From contig JAGASH010000007.1 in NCBI GenBank assembly GCA_017847835.1, forward strand, positions 146,430 to 210,429: DNA of 64,000 bases. The letters are read 5' to 3'. The translations under genes were made by a program, and so were the position numbers. The notes below the pieces were generated by a model. The model was not told where the DNA came from. It did not search any database and was given only the letters and a program-made list of their open reading frames with translations. Of the stretch, positions 16,547 to 25,584 are shown piece by piece. This DNA comes from Oscillospiraceae bacterium (GTDB taxonomy: Bacteria; Bacillota; Clostridia; Oscillospirales; Ruminococcaceae). Position 1 is the stretch's first letter; each line of letters opens with the position of its first letter.

Positions 16547-17455
16547 TTACTTCTTCATCATTGCCTCAACTTCAGCAGCAAAGTCGTCCTGCTTCTTTTC
16601 GATACCCTCGCCGCGCTCATAGCGTACAAAGCTGTCAACCTTAATGGAGCAGCCCTGAGCCTTTTCAACGGACTGGATATACTTGCCGACGCTCATTGTG
16701 TCGTCCTTGAAGTACTTCTGGTCGAGAAGGCAAACTTCCTCGAAGAACTTTCTCATACGGCCTTCAACAATCTTCTCAGCAACATTAGCGGGCTTGCCTT
16801 CCTGCTCAACGAGCTTGGTCTGAACCTCTTTCTCGTTTGCAAGAACATCAGCGGGAACGGTTTCTCTGCTTACATACTGAGAACCGAGAGCGGTAACCTG
16901 AAGAGCAACGTTCTTGCCGCAAGCGAGAACCTCAGCGTCCTCGGGCTTGTCGGTAACAATCTTTACGAGAGTACCGAGTCTGCCGCCGTCGTGCATATAA
17001 GCAACGAGAGTGCCTTCCATCTTTGTGAAGCGACGGATTTTGATGTTCTCACCGATTGTAGCAATCTTGTTGGTGAGGTATTCGCTCATCTTCTCGTTAG
17101 TGCCGGAAACCGTGCACTCCATAAGAGCGTCGGGGTCAGCAACGTCGTTATCAAGAATGGTGTTTGCAACTTCCTCAACCATAGCGAGGAACTTGTCGGA
17201 CTTTGCGCAGAAGTCGGTTTCGCAGTTGATTTCAGCAACTACGCCGATGTTGCCTCTGGTCATTGCCTTTACAACGCCCTCAGCAGCAATTCTGCCTGCC
17301 TTCTTGGCAGCCTTTGCAAGTCCCTTTTCGCGAAGAATTTTAACAGCTTCGTCGCGGTTGCCGTCTGCTTCGATGAGAGCTCTCTTGCAGTCCATCATAC
17401 CGCAGCCGGTCATATCGCGCAGCTCTTTAACGTCCTGTGCAGTTACATTAGCCAT
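16547..17455 (-). CDS. tsf: Elongation factor Ts
   Basis: Exchanges GDP for GTP on EF-Tu during translation. The 302-residue product has the N-terminal UBA-like domain (VKELRDMTGCGMMDCKRAL), the EF-Tu contact signature EINCETDFCAKSDKF at about 75-90 and the core and dimerisation domains at normal length. It follows rpsB by 21 bases, the standard bacterial order, and is closed by an intrinsic terminator. Confidence 0.97.
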   Translation of the reverse strand: MANVTAQDVKELRDMTGCGMMDCKRALIEADGNRDEAVKILREKGLAKAAKKAGRIAAEGVVKAMTRGNIGVVAEINCETDFCAKSDKFLAMVEEVANTILDNDVADPDALMECTVSGTNEKMSEYLTNKIATIGENIKIRRFTKMEGTLVAYMHDGGRLGTLVKIVTDKPEDAEVLACGKNVALQVTALGSQYVSRETVPADVLANEKEVQTKLVEQEGKPANVAEKIVEGRMRKFFEEVCLLDQKYFKDDTMSVGKYIQSVEKAQGCSIKVDSFVRYERGEGIEKKQDDFAAEVEAMMKK

Positions 17456-17476
17456 TTTCTTTTCTCCTTATTCAAA

Positions 17477-18208
17477 TTATTCCTCGGTCTGAGCCTCTTC
17501 CGCTTCAGCAGCCTCTACTTCGGTCTTGCCCTGATTTGCGGAAATAATAGCGTCTGCCATAGCGCCTGCAATCAGCTTTACAGCGCGGATTGCGTCGTCG
17601 TTGCCGGGGATAACATAGTCGATTTCATCGGGGTCGCAGTTGGTGTCAACGATTGCTACAACGGGAATGCCGAGCTTTCTTGCCTCGGAAACCGCAATCT
17701 TCTCCTTGCGCGGGTCAACAACGAAGAGTGCGCCGGGGAGCTTCTTCATATTCTTGATACCGCCGAGGAACTTCTCAAGCTTCTCGATTTCGAGGTTGAG
17801 CTTGATAACTTCCTTCTTGGGGAGCAGGTCGAAGGTGCCGTCTGTTTCCATGGTGTGGAGCTGTTCAAGACGGTTAATTCTTCTCTGAATGGTCTTGAAG
17901 TTGGTCATCATACCACCGAGCCAGCGAGCGTTTACGAAGTGTGCGCCTGCGCGAACAGCCTCTTCCTTAATGGAATCGGCAGCCTGCTTCTTGGTGCCGA
18001 CGAAAAGGATTTCGCCGCCGTTAGCTGCTGTTTCGTGAATGAAGTTGTAAGCCTCGTCGAGCTTTCTTACTGTTTTCTGAAGGTCGATGATGTAAATACC
18101 GTTTCTCTCGGTGAAGATGTACGGAGCCATCTTCGGGTTCCATCTCTTGGTGAGGTGTCCGAAGTGAACGCCTGCCTCCAGAAGCTGTTTCATAGATACT
18201 ACTGCCAT
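17477..18208 (-). CDS. rpsB: 30S ribosomal protein S2
   Basis: Small-subunit ribosomal protein S2 of 243 residues. It begins [18 protein letters not shown] with the invariant [13 protein letters not shown] segment, and contains [13 protein letters not shown] and the C-terminal [14 protein letters not shown] motif followed by an acidic Glu/Ala tail. First gene of rpsB-tsf, with a good AGGAGG ribosome site and a promoter 130 bases upstream, leaving a leader of about 125 bases. Confidence 0.97.
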   Translation of the reverse strand: MAVVSMKQLLEAGVHFGHLTKRWNPKMAPYIFTERNGIYIIDLQKTVRKLDEAYNFIHETAANGGEILFVGTKKQAADSIKEEAVRAGAHFVNARWLGGMMTNFKTIQRRINRLEQLHTMETDGTFDLLPKKEVIKLNLEIEKLEKFLGGIKNMKKLPGALFVVDPRKEKIAVSEARKLGIPVVAIVDTNCDPDEIDYVIPGNDDAIRAVKLIAGAMADAIISANQGKTEVEAAEAEEAQTEE

Positions 18209-18334
18209 TGATTTTTCCTCCTGGTTTTGGTTTTTTTCCTCCCGCGCAAATCATTCCTCAAGCGCCGAAACGCACCGAAAAGGAACTGTCGCACGGTGTG
18301 TATTTATGCGCGAACTTATCCCGCGCACATTTAC
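18209..18334 (-). promoter_or_regulatory. Long 5' leader of rpsB
   Basis: About 125 transcribed bases precede rpsB. The stretch is structured (GCGCGGG-ATAAG-TTCGCGC hairpin and further GC-rich inverted segments) and could hold an autoregulatory S2-binding site, as ribosomal operons often do. I do not recognise a named leader family. Confidence 0.4.
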
Positions 18335-18340
18335 CGAATT

Positions 18341-18369
18341 ATTATACCACATTTACCTTGATTTTACAA
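18341..18369 (-). promoter_or_regulatory. Promoter of rpsB-tsf
   Basis: Minus-strand TTGTAA (18364-18369), 17-base spacer, TATAAT (18341-18346). Confidence 0.78.
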
Positions 18370-18384
18370 GTATTTTTTGTTCGT

Positions 18385-18675
18385 CTATTTGAACAAACTT
18401 CCAAATCCCTTACCCTTTGATTTTCGGCAATTTGACGGAATATCGCAAGAAACAAGAATTGTGTCCTCTCCGATAACCTCGATATCGCACCATTTTATAA
18501 AGAAATCCTCTTCTCTGCCGAAAAGTCCGAAGAATTTTGCCTTGCCGAACACGATTAAACGGCAGATTTTCGCGGTGCAGCTCTCGAACTCAATATCGTC
18601 GGGATAACCTAGCCGCGCACCGTTTTTCACGTTGATGATTTCCTTGCACCTCAAATCGTTGAAGCTGTAAACCAT
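18385..18675 (-). CDS. YlmC/YmxH family sporulation protein
   Basis: A 96-residue PRC-barrel-type protein of the YlmC/YmxH group found in spore formers. Visible family features are MVYSFNDLRCKEIINVKNGARLG at the start, a DIEFE strand with the acidic turn, and the KWCDIEVIGEDTILV strand near the C-terminus. The start ATG at 18675 has GAGAGG at the right spacing; a GTG three codons earlier would put that site too close. The exact function is unknown; it is conserved near sporulation and cell-envelope genes. It lies on the same strand after the HAD hydrolase. Confidence 0.85.
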   Translation of the reverse strand: MVYSFNDLRCKEIINVKNGARLGYPDDIEFESCTAKICRLIVFGKAKFFGLFGREEDFFIKWCDIEVIGEDTILVSCDIPSNCRKSKGKGFGSLFK

Positions 18676-18734
18676 TCTTCTCACCTCTCGACATTTTATG
18701 CTTGTAAATGCCGAAAAAGACGTGTTTTCAAGCC

Positions 18735-19445
18735 TCAGACCAGATTAAGCAGAAATTCCTCCGCCTGTTTTATGCTTCCCTTGTCGAAAGCAGATGTATC
18801 GGTATTGTCGGGATTTTCGGGATAGTCCGTAACCCAGAATGTCGCTAAACCAAGCGATTTCGCAGGCATTATGTCCTCTTTCACGCTGTTTCCGACAACA
18901 ATGCACTCGTCAACCGTTTTCCCCGTTTTTTCCATAATTTCCGCGAAATACTTCGGGTTCGGCTTGCAGAACGAGCTGTTGTCGTAGTTTGTAATCAGCG
19001 TGAAATCGCTCTCGTCAAGGTTTATCCACTTCAGCCGCGTTATCATCGCCGACAGCGGAAACACCGAGTTTGTCGATAAAATCAGGTCAAAGCCCGCGTT
19101 TTTCAGCTTTGTTATCATCGGCTTCATATCGCGGTTTTCACGCAGCGACGCGCGCGTTTGGTCAAACTCGTTCACATAAAATTCATCGCAAAGCGGCTTC
19201 GCGTCGGGCTTGTCGGGATTTTTCGCACGGAAAACCTCCCAGAAAACCTCGCTGTTAAGCCGAGAGCCGTCGTTTTTCACCATTGCCGCCGTGCCCGCCC
19301 AGAGGTCGTCGACAGCGGTTTTCGGCTCGTATCCGAGAGGTGCGAGCTTTTTCGTAAGTCCCGCAAAATACAGCTTCAGAAAATCCTCGCTCACAAACGG
19401 CACGAGCGTCCCGTCCATATCAAACATTATCGTGCTTTTTTTCAT
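18735..19445 (-). CDS. HAD-family hydrolase
   Basis: A haloacid-dehalogenase superfamily phosphatase of 236 residues. Motif I is MFDMDGTLVPF with the nucleophile Asp, motif II is LILSTNSVF, motif III includes FCKPNPKYF, and motif IV is IVVGNSVKEDI, a slightly unusual form with Val-Lys in place of the second Asp region. The cap domain sits between motifs I and II, so subclass I. The ATG has GGAGG 6 bases upstream and lies inside the end of the exonuclease gene (26-base overlap). Substrate cannot be told from the sequence. Confidence 0.85.
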   Translation of the reverse strand: MKKSTIMFDMDGTLVPFVSEDFLKLYFAGLTKKLAPLGYEPKTAVDDLWAGTAAMVKNDGSRLNSEVFWEVFRAKNPDKPDAKPLCDEFYVNEFDQTRASLRENRDMKPMITKLKNAGFDLILSTNSVFPLSAMITRLKWINLDESDFTLITNYDNSSFCKPNPKYFAEIMEKTGKTVDECIVVGNSVKEDIMPAKSLGLATFWVTDYPENPDNTDTSAFDKGSIKQAEEFLLNLV

Positions 19446-20379
19446 TTTTGTCCTCCGATTTCTTCTTCGCGGCAGCTTTTCTGCGCTCCAGCGACTCCTT
19501 GCGCTTTTGCAGCTTTCGTTCATACGATGAAATATCCTCGTCGTTTGCCGTGAAAACCGAGCGTATCACCGTGTAATTTGTGTCGGAAATCCGCGCTGCT
19601 TTCATCTTCACGAGAAATGTTCCGTGCTCGGCGCACTCTGCAAGCGTTTTGCACGAGCGCTTGTTGCTGAAAAACCACTCGCGGACGCTCATTTTCTCCT
19701 CGCAGAACGGGCAGTTTATCACACCGAGCCGCCTGTCACGGAGCATATTGTCCCCGTCAACTTTCTCGAAATAGTCCTTGACAATCGGCACAGCTGCCGC
19801 TGTTGAGGACATCTCGGCATACTCCGCGATACCCTTCACCATATCCAACTTTTTCAGCACCTCGTAGGTGAGATACGCGTCGTTCAGCGCGTCGTGTACC
19901 TGCACGTCAATCGGAATTTCCAGCTTTTCCGCCGCCGTTGACAGCGCGCATTGCAGGTGCTCGGCAGAGGTCTGTCGGTTGAAGATAAGCTGCAAATTGA
20001 TGTAATCCCGCCCGAAAACCGCGTTCTCGCCGTGCGCGCGAAGATTGTCGCAGAAAATCCCGATATCGTCGAAGCCCCACGTTATTATGCGGAATTCCTC
20101 GCCGCACCACTCCGAAAACCGTCTGAAAGCATTCGGGAACGTTTCTCCGCAGGCTAAATCCGCAGCGGTTATTCCCGTGATTTTTTCGACGTATGGGTTC
20201 ATCTTTTTGTAGAATTTCGGGCGGACGTTGATTTTGATTTTGTCGAGAAGATTGAAGTTCTCGTCCGTTTTAACCGCGCCGATTTGTATAATTTCACCGT
20301 ACAGCACCACGGGACTGCGTACCGTCATAGCGCTGTTCAGTGCCTGATTCCATTCAAGGTCAAGTATAATATAGTTCAT
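19420..20379 (-). CDS. DEDDh-family 3'-5' exonuclease (KapD-like)
   Basis: A 319-residue protein with an N-terminal exonuclease domain (about 1-180): motif I YIILDLEWNQA with the catalytic Asp/Glu, motif II WGFDDIGIFCDNL and motif III VHDALNDAYLT. This is the KapD/ERI1-like arrangement seen in Firmicutes. The C-terminal part holds a Cys pair region (CPFCEEKM and RSCKTLAECAEHG) resembling a zinc ribbon, then a long basic helix rich in Lys, Arg and Glu. The start follows the ABC-F stop by 7 bases without a strong ribosome site, suggesting coupling. Substrate could be RNA or DNA. Confidence 0.8.
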   Translation of the reverse strand: MNYIILDLEWNQALNSAMTVRSPVVLYGEIIQIGAVKTDENFNLLDKIKINVRPKFYKKMNPYVEKITGITAADLACGETFPNAFRRFSEWCGEEFRIITWGFDDIGIFCDNLRAHGENAVFGRDYINLQLIFNRQTSAEHLQCALSTAAEKLEIPIDVQVHDALNDAYLTYEVLKKLDMVKGIAEYAEMSSTAAAVPIVKDYFEKVDGDNMLRDRRLGVINCPFCEEKMSVREWFFSNKRSCKTLAECAEHGTFLVKMKAARISDTNYTVIRSVFTANDEDISSYERKLQKRKESLERRKAAAKKKSEDKNEKKHDNV

Positions 20380-20386
20380 AAATTTC

Positions 20387-22000
20387 TTAAATTGTAAGCG
20401 TGCCGCCGACGTTTTCACGGCGCCACTCGGCATATTCCTCGTAGGTTCCCGAGCGGTCAAAGCAGCCGTCCTCGGTGATTTCGATTATTCTGTTTGCAGC
20501 GGTTTCGAGAATTTCAAGGTCGTGCGTTGCAAAAAGCAGGTTGCCCTTGAACTCGGAAAGTCCGTTGTTGACAGCGGTTATACTCTCGAGGTCGAGGTGG
20601 TTTGTCGGGCGGTCGAGGATAAGAACGTTGCTCTTGAACAACATCATTCGCGAGAACATACAGCGCACCTTTTCTCCTCCCGAAAGCACCTTCACGGGCT
20701 TGAACACGTCGTCGCCCGAAAACAGCATTCTTCCGAGGAAACCGCGCAGATAGCTCTCGGTTTCGTCCTTTGAGTACTGCCTCATCCAGTCCAAAATCGA
20801 CAGCTCGCAGCCGTTGAAATACGCGCTGTTATCGTTCGGGAAGTAAGAAACCGTGATTGTGCCGCCCCATTTAAACGAGCCCTCGTCGGGTTCAATTTCC
20901 TCGTTGAGTATCTTGAAAAGCGTTGTCACGGCGATTTCGTTTGCGCCGACAAACGCGATTTTGTCACCCTTTCCCACGGTGAACGAAACGTTGTTCAGCA
21001 CCTTCACCCCGTCAATCGTCTTGGAAAGCCCCGTGACTTGCAGAATGTCCTTACCCGCCTCGCGCTCCATTTCAAAGCCGATATACGGGTACTTGCGCGA
21101 GCTTGCGGGCAGCTCCTCGACGGTGAGCTTATCGAGCAGCTTTCTGCGCGAGGTTGCCTGCTTGGACTTGGATTTGTTCGCGGAGAAGCGCGCGATAAAG
21201 TTTTGCAGCTCCTTGATTTTCTCCTCAGCCTTTTTGTTCTGCTGTTTAATCATACGCTGAATAAGCTGCGAGCTCTCATACCAGAACTCGTAGTTTCCGA
21301 CGTACATCTTGATTTTGCCGTAGTCGATGTCCACGATATGCGTGCAGACGTTGTTCAGGAAGTGACGGTCGTGCGACACCACGATAACCGTTCCGAAATA
21401 GTCCGCGAGAAACTCCTCCAGCCACGCAACCGCGTCAACATCGAGGTGGTTTGTCGGCTCGTCCATAAGGATAATATCGGGATTTCCGAAAAGACACCGT
21501 GCCAGCAGCACCTTTACCCTCTCGTTGCCCGAAAGTCCCGACATACTCTGATAAAGCAGCTCCTCGGAAAGTCCGAGTCCCTGTATCAGCTTTGACGCGT
21601 CACTTTCGGCTTCCCAGCCGTTAAGCTCGGCAAATTCCGCTTCAAGAGCCGACGCTCTTTCGCCGTCCTCGTCGGAGAAATCCTCCTTGGCATAGAGCGC
21701 GTCCTTCTCCTTCATAATCTCGTAGAGCCGCTTGTTGCCCATAATCACGGTGTCGAGAACCGTGTACTCGTCAAACGCGTAGTGGTCCTGACTGAGCACC
21801 GACATACGAAGATTTTCGGGCTTGGTCACGCTGCCCTTTGTCGGCTCAAGCTCACCGCAGAGCACCTTCAGAAAGGTGGATTTTCCCGCGCCGTTTGCGC
21901 CGATTACACCATAGCAGTTCCCCGCCGTGAACTTCAAATCAACGTTCTTGAATAAAACCTGTCCGCCGAAAGATACGGCAACGTCCGATACAGTAATCAA
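20387..22000 (-). CDS. ABC-F family ATPase
   Basis: A soluble tandem ATP-binding protein of 537 residues in the ABC-F group, which act on the ribosome rather than on a transporter. The first half has Walker A GANGAGKST, signature LSGNERV and Walker B DIILMDEPTNHLD; then a charged linker of about 80 residues (KKAEEKIKELQNF); the second half has a changed Walker A (GANEIAVTT), signature LSGGEKVR and VLILDRPTNHLD. The second Walker A lacks the GKT/S, and DE is replaced by DR in Walker B, so the second site is probably degraded. Start is TTG at 22000 with AAGGAG. Closest known type is the YbiT/Ettb-like class, but I do not assign it further. Confidence 0.88.
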   Translation of the reverse strand: MITVSDVAVSFGGQVLFKNVDLKFTAGNCYGVIGANGAGKSTFLKVLCGELEPTKGSVTKPENLRMSVLSQDHYAFDEYTVLDTVIMGNKRLYEIMKEKDALYAKEDFSDEDGERASALEAEFAELNGWEAESDASKLIQGLGLSEELLYQSMSGLSGNERVKVLLARCLFGNPDIILMDEPTNHLDVDAVAWLEEFLADYFGTVIVVSHDRHFLNNVCTHIVDIDYGKIKMYVGNYEFWYESSQLIQRMIKQQNKKAEEKIKELQNFIARFSANKSKSKQATSRRKLLDKLTVEELPASSRKYPYIGFEMEREAGKDILQVTGLSKTIDGVKVLNNVSFTVGKGDKIAFVGANEIAVTTLFKILNEEIEPDEGSFKWGGTITVSYFPNDNSAYFNGCELSILDWMRQYSKDETESYLRGFLGRMLFSGDDVFKPVKVLSGGEKVRCMFSRMMLFKSNVLILDRPTNHLDLESITAVNNGLSEFKGNLLFATHDLEILETAANRIIEITEDGCFDRSGTYEEYAEWRRENVGGTLTI

Positions 22001-22011
22001 ATCAATTCTCC

Positions 22012-22770
22012 TTATTTTATAAATGCCATTACAAGCGTTCCCCATTCGCGCACCCAGTAATTCAGCAGATTGTAAACCGGCGTCTGCGCTGAATGTGCAC
22101 CCGTTTGCAGACCGTTTTTCTTTGCGTAAACCGCTGCGCGATACTGGTGAAACTCGCTTGTGACTATCATTATGTTGTCCGAAATTCCGATATTTCCGAG
22201 AATTTCCCGCGAAAAGGCAAGATTTTCCTCAGTTGACGCAGATTTGTCCTCGGTAATAATCCGCTCGTCATCAATCCCGTTTGCAATCAGATATCTTCGC
22301 ATACACTCGGCTTCCGAGATGTTTTCGTTGTCACCCTTGCCTCCGCTCGCGATACAAACCGCCGCGGGATTGTCGCGAAGCACTTCAAGCGCCGCGTCAA
22401 GCCGATTTTTCAGCATTGCGCTCGGCTCTTCTCCGCGAACCTGACAGCCTAAAATTATCACAGCTTCGGTTTTGTCAAGCGGCTTTTCGGTACTTGAAAT
22501 CATATTCACCGAGAAAAACACGCAAATTCCGACAGCGAAAGCCGCAGCAGCTCCGATAAAGCAAACCGCGATTTTCCCGAAAACCTTGCTCCAAAGCCGT
22601 TTTACAAGCGCGCAGAATTTTTTCCATAAAACGCTGAGAGCGATTATCGAGCCGAAAATCACCCAGCCGATAATCGTTCCCACGTTAAAATAATTTGTGC
22701 TTACCCATATCAGCAGAACTCCCGCGATTGCCGCGATGACGGTTCTGATGATTTTCGAGGCTCTTTTCAT
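22012..22770 (-). CDS. YdcF/SanA-family membrane protein (DUF218)
   Basis: A 252-residue membrane protein with three hydrophobic segments in the first 95 residues and a DUF218 domain after. The domain starts AVIILGCQVRGEEPSAMLKNRLDAAL and contains ASGGKGDNENISEAECM, DKSASTEENL and VTSEFHQYRA, all diagnostic. Family members are linked to envelope polysaccharide or vancomycin tolerance in Gram-negatives; in Firmicutes the role is unknown. Its start overlaps the last base of the sulfhydrylase gene, so the two are co-translated. Confidence 0.85.
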   Translation of the reverse strand: MKRASKIIRTVIAAIAGVLLIWVSTNYFNVGTIIGWVIFGSIIALSVLWKKFCALVKRLWSKVFGKIAVCFIGAAAAFAVGICVFFSVNMISSTEKPLDKTEAVIILGCQVRGEEPSAMLKNRLDAALEVLRDNPAAVCIASGGKGDNENISEAECMRRYLIANGIDDERIITEDKSASTEENLAFSREILGNIGISDNIMIVTSEFHQYRAAVYAKKNGLQTGAHSAQTPVYNLLNYWVREWGTLVMAFIK

Positions 22771-24035
22771 CAGATTGCAGAAAAGCCCTGTTCAAGGTCG
22801 GCGATGATGTCGTCAACGTTCTCCAAGCCAACCGACAAGCGAATTAACCCGCCGTCAATTCCCGCAGCGACAAGCTGTTCATCTGTGAGCTGACGGTGAG
22901 TAGCGGAAGCGGGGTGAAGAACGCAGGTTCTGATATCGGCAACGTGAACCTCGTTTGACGCGAGCTTCAGGCTGTCCATAAACTTGACAGCCGTGCTTCT
23001 GCCGCCCTTTATCGAGAACGAAATTACACCGCTTGTGCCGTTCGGGAGGTACTTCTTCGCAAGCTCGTGTCCCTTGCTGCCTTCAAGCGCGGGATAAGTC
23101 ACGAACTCGACTTTTCCCGTGGACTTGATGTACTGAGCAACTTTAAGAGCGTTCTCGCAGTACTGCTTCATACGAACCGCAAGCGTTTCCAGACCGAGAT
23201 TGAGCAGGAAGGACGAATTTGCCGCAGGATAGCAGCCAAAGTCGCGCATAAGCTGCATTCTCGCTTTAACGATATACGGAGCAAACGCGTATTTTTCCGT
23301 GTAGACAATGCCGTGATAACTCTCGTCCGGCTCGGTCATACACGGGAACTTTCCGTTTGTCCAGTCGAATTTGCCGCTGTCAACGATAACTCCGCCGACC
23401 TGAATTGCGTGACCGTCCATATATTTTGAAGTGGAGTGAATGACGATATCAGCGCCCCATTCAAAAGGTCTGCACAAAATCGGCGTTGCGAAGGTGTTGT
23501 CGATGATAAGCGGAACGCCGTGCGCGTGCGCAACCTTTGCCCACATCTCGATATCAAGAACCGTCAGCGCGGGATTTGCAAGCGTTTCACCGAACACCGC
23601 CTTTGTGTTCTCCTTAAACGCAGCGGAAAGCTGCTCCTCGGTAGCGTCGTGGTCAACGAAGATGCACTCGATGCCCATTTTTTTCAGCGTTGTGCCGAAA
23701 AGGTTGATTGTGCCGCCGTAAATCGAAGCGGAAGCGATAAAGCTGTCGCCCGCCTCGCAGATGTTGAGAATTGAAATGAGCGAAGCCGCCTGTCCGCTTG
23801 ACGTGCACATTGCCGCAACTCCGCCTTCAAGCGCTGCGATTTTCTTCTCAACGCAGTCGGTTGTGGGGTTCTCGAAGCGGGAATAAATCAGGCTTTTCGT
23901 GGGGTCGTCAAAAACCGCCGCAACCTCGTCCGTCGACTCGTAAACATAAGTCGTGCTCTGGACAATCGGCATTACGCGCGGCTCGCCGTTTTTAGGAGTA
24001 TAGCCTTCGTGCAGGCATTGTGTTTCAATTTTCAT
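22770..24035 (-). CDS. O-acetylhomoserine sulfhydrylase family PLP enzyme
   Basis: Trans-sulfuration enzyme of 421 residues that should convert O-acetyl-homoserine and sulfide to homocysteine (or act on the serine analogue). It is a Cys/Met-metabolism PLP enzyme: YSRFENPTTDCVEKKIAALEG, the ASGQAA-type cofactor loop (CTSSGQAASLI), IIDNTFATPI, and the Schiff-base Lys in VIHSTSKYMDGH. Length and the SGVISFSIKGG region fit the OAH-sulfhydrylase branch. The start ATG at 24035 has AGAGG at the right spacing, overlapping the end of hisC by 11 bases. Confidence 0.92.
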   Translation of the reverse strand: MKIETQCLHEGYTPKNGEPRVMPIVQSTTYVYESTDEVAAVFDDPTKSLIYSRFENPTTDCVEKKIAALEGGVAAMCTSSGQAASLISILNICEAGDSFIASASIYGGTINLFGTTLKKMGIECIFVDHDATEEQLSAAFKENTKAVFGETLANPALTVLDIEMWAKVAHAHGVPLIIDNTFATPILCRPFEWGADIVIHSTSKYMDGHAIQVGGVIVDSGKFDWTNGKFPCMTEPDESYHGIVYTEKYAFAPYIVKARMQLMRDFGCYPAANSSFLLNLGLETLAVRMKQYCENALKVAQYIKSTGKVEFVTYPALEGSKGHELAKKYLPNGTSGVISFSIKGGRSTAVKFMDSLKLASNEVHVADIRTCVLHPASATHRQLTDEQLVAAGIDGGLIRLSVGLENVDDIIADLEQGFSAI

Positions 24036-25101
24036 TTCGTACACCTCTTAATTTTATGTATTCTTTCAGCGCGTTCAAAAGCGCCTCAGTTTCCTCGTCC
24101 GTTCCGATTGAAATACGCAGATGATTGTCAATCCGCGGCTTGTTAAACCAGCGAACGTAAATGTCCTTTGATTTCAGGTACTCGAAAATCTCCTTTGCCG
24201 TGTATTTTTCGTGCGAAGCAAAGATGAAATTCGTCGAGCTGTCGGGAATTTTGAAGCCCATTTTGCGCATTTCTTCGGTCAAATGCTCGCGGGTTTTGAT
24301 AACCCGCGCAATCGTTTCACGGAAGTACTTCTCGTCCTTTATCGAAGCAATTCCCGCGACTTGCGCGACGCTGTCCACGGGATAGCTGTTCACGCTGTCC
24401 TTCGCGGCATAAATCGCGGCAATCGCGTCCTTGCTGCCCATAGCGTAGCCGATACGCATTCCCGCCATAGAACGGCTTTTTGAGAAAGTTCGCGTGATGA
24501 CAAGATTTTCGTACTCCGAAAGCAGCGGAATTGCCGTAGTACCGCCGAAATCGACATAAGCCTCGTCCACGATAACCACAACATCTCTGTTGTTGTCGAG
24601 AATAGTCCTCAAAAAATCCAAGTCCCTGCCGATTGAAGTGGGAGCGTTCGGGTTTGCGATAACAACACCGCCGTTTGCGCGCTTGTAGTCCTCGGGATTG
24701 ATGTTGAAATTCGCGTCAACGCGTATCTGCTCGAACGGAATACCCAGAATTTCGCACCAGACCGTGTTGAACGAGTAGGTGATATCGGGGAACAAAATCG
24801 GCTTCTTCGAGTTGAAAAACGCGCGAAAACACAGCGACAGAACATCGTCCGTGCCGTTTCCCGCAAAGACGTTTTCGGGCTTCAAGCTGTGGTACTCAGC
24901 GATTGTTTTCACAAGCTCAACCGCGTTTGCCGACGGGTATTTTTTGAGATTTGCACCGTCAAAATTGTTGATAGCCTTGATTGCTTCGGGTGACGGAGGA
25001 TAAGGATTTTCGTTCGCGTTCATCTTGATGAAATCCGTTTTGTTCGGCTGTTCACCCGCAACATAAGGCTCAATTTTTATCAAATTGTCTTTCCAGCTCA
25101 T
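24025..25101 (-). CDS. hisC: Histidinol-phosphate aminotransferase
   Basis: Transaminates imidazole-acetol phosphate in histidine synthesis; family members also accept aromatic substrates. The 358-residue product has MNANENPYPPSPEA, FAGNGTDDVLSLCFRAF, VIVDEAYVDF (pyridine-nitrogen Asp) and the Schiff-base Lys in TRTFSKSRSMAGMRIGY. The ATG at 25101 has GGAG 6 bases upstream. No other his genes are near. A terminator hairpin ends 10-16 bases before the start, so transcription probably begins elsewhere or reads through. Confidence 0.92.
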   Translation of the reverse strand: MSWKDNLIKIEPYVAGEQPNKTDFIKMNANENPYPPSPEAIKAINNFDGANLKKYPSANAVELVKTIAEYHSLKPENVFAGNGTDDVLSLCFRAFFNSKKPILFPDITYSFNTVWCEILGIPFEQIRVDANFNINPEDYKRANGGVVIANPNAPTSIGRDLDFLRTILDNNRDVVVIVDEAYVDFGGTTAIPLLSEYENLVITRTFSKSRSMAGMRIGYAMGSKDAIAAIYAAKDSVNSYPVDSVAQVAGIASIKDEKYFRETIARVIKTREHLTEEMRKMGFKIPDSSTNFIFASHEKYTAKEIFEYLKSKDIYVRWFNKPRIDNHLRISIGTDEETEALLNALKEYIKLRGVRNEN

Positions 25102-25104
25102 ATT

Positions 25105-25141
25105 TTTCTCCAAAAATTAACGCTCCGACAAAGCGGAGCGT
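25105..25141 (-). terminator. Intrinsic terminator between CD1247-type gene and hisC
   Basis: Perfect minus-strand stem ACGCTCCG / CGGAGCGT with a CTTTGT loop, then TAATTTTTGG. The T-run sits right against the hisC ribosome site. Confidence 0.8.
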
Positions 25142-25157
25142 CATTAACAATAATGCC

Positions 25158-25556
25158 TTAAAGCTCGTCAGGCTCGTCGTCAAGCTCGAAAACAAGCTTT
25201 TTTCCGCAGTTCGGGCAGTCCATTCCGCCCTTCTGTGCCTGGTCGTAATCAAAGCGGATTGTGTTCTCGCAGTTCGGGCAAACGGTTTCATACATCTCGC
25301 CGACATCTTCCTCGATATCGTCGTCATAGTAATCCTCGTCGTAATCGTCCTCGCCGTAAATCTCGTCCTCGAGGTCGCAAACGCTCTCCTCAAGGTCAGT
25401 CATTACGCTTGCAACATCGTCGAGCTCCTCGTCAACCTCGTTGAGATTGTCCGCAATATCAGTCAGGACATCGAGAATTGCATTGATAATCTCGTCGTCC
25501 TTGTTAAGCCCCTTGCAGAGCCCTTTTACATAAGATACCTTTTCTCCGATTGTCAT
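25158..25556 (-). CDS. CD1247-type acidic protein with zinc ribbon
   Basis: A 132-residue soluble protein. Residues 1-70 form an acidic helical part (MTIGEKVSYVKGLCKGLNKDDE, then repeats of LDVLTDIADNLNEVDEELDD), matching the CD1247 N-terminal domain of Clostridia; an Asp/Glu/Tyr-rich linker follows, and the C-terminus has two CPNC-type knuckles (VCPNCENTI and DCPNCGKKL), i.e. a zinc ribbon. Function unknown. It directly follows efp, a neighbourhood common in Clostridia. The ATG at 25556 has AGAGG upstream. Confidence 0.85.
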   Translation of the reverse strand: MTIGEKVSYVKGLCKGLNKDDEIINAILDVLTDIADNLNEVDEELDDVASVMTDLEESVCDLEDEIYGEDDYDEDYYDDDIEEDVGEMYETVCPNCENTIRFDYDQAQKGGMDCPNCGKKLVFELDDEPDEL

Positions 25557-25584
25557 AAAAATACCTCTTTTCAACAAACGAATA

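Noticed and set aside
16475..18211. 578-codon open frame on the plus strand, antisense to tsf and rpsB
   Set aside because: It mirrors two highly conserved genes, has no ribosome site and no family resemblance; it results from biased codon use.
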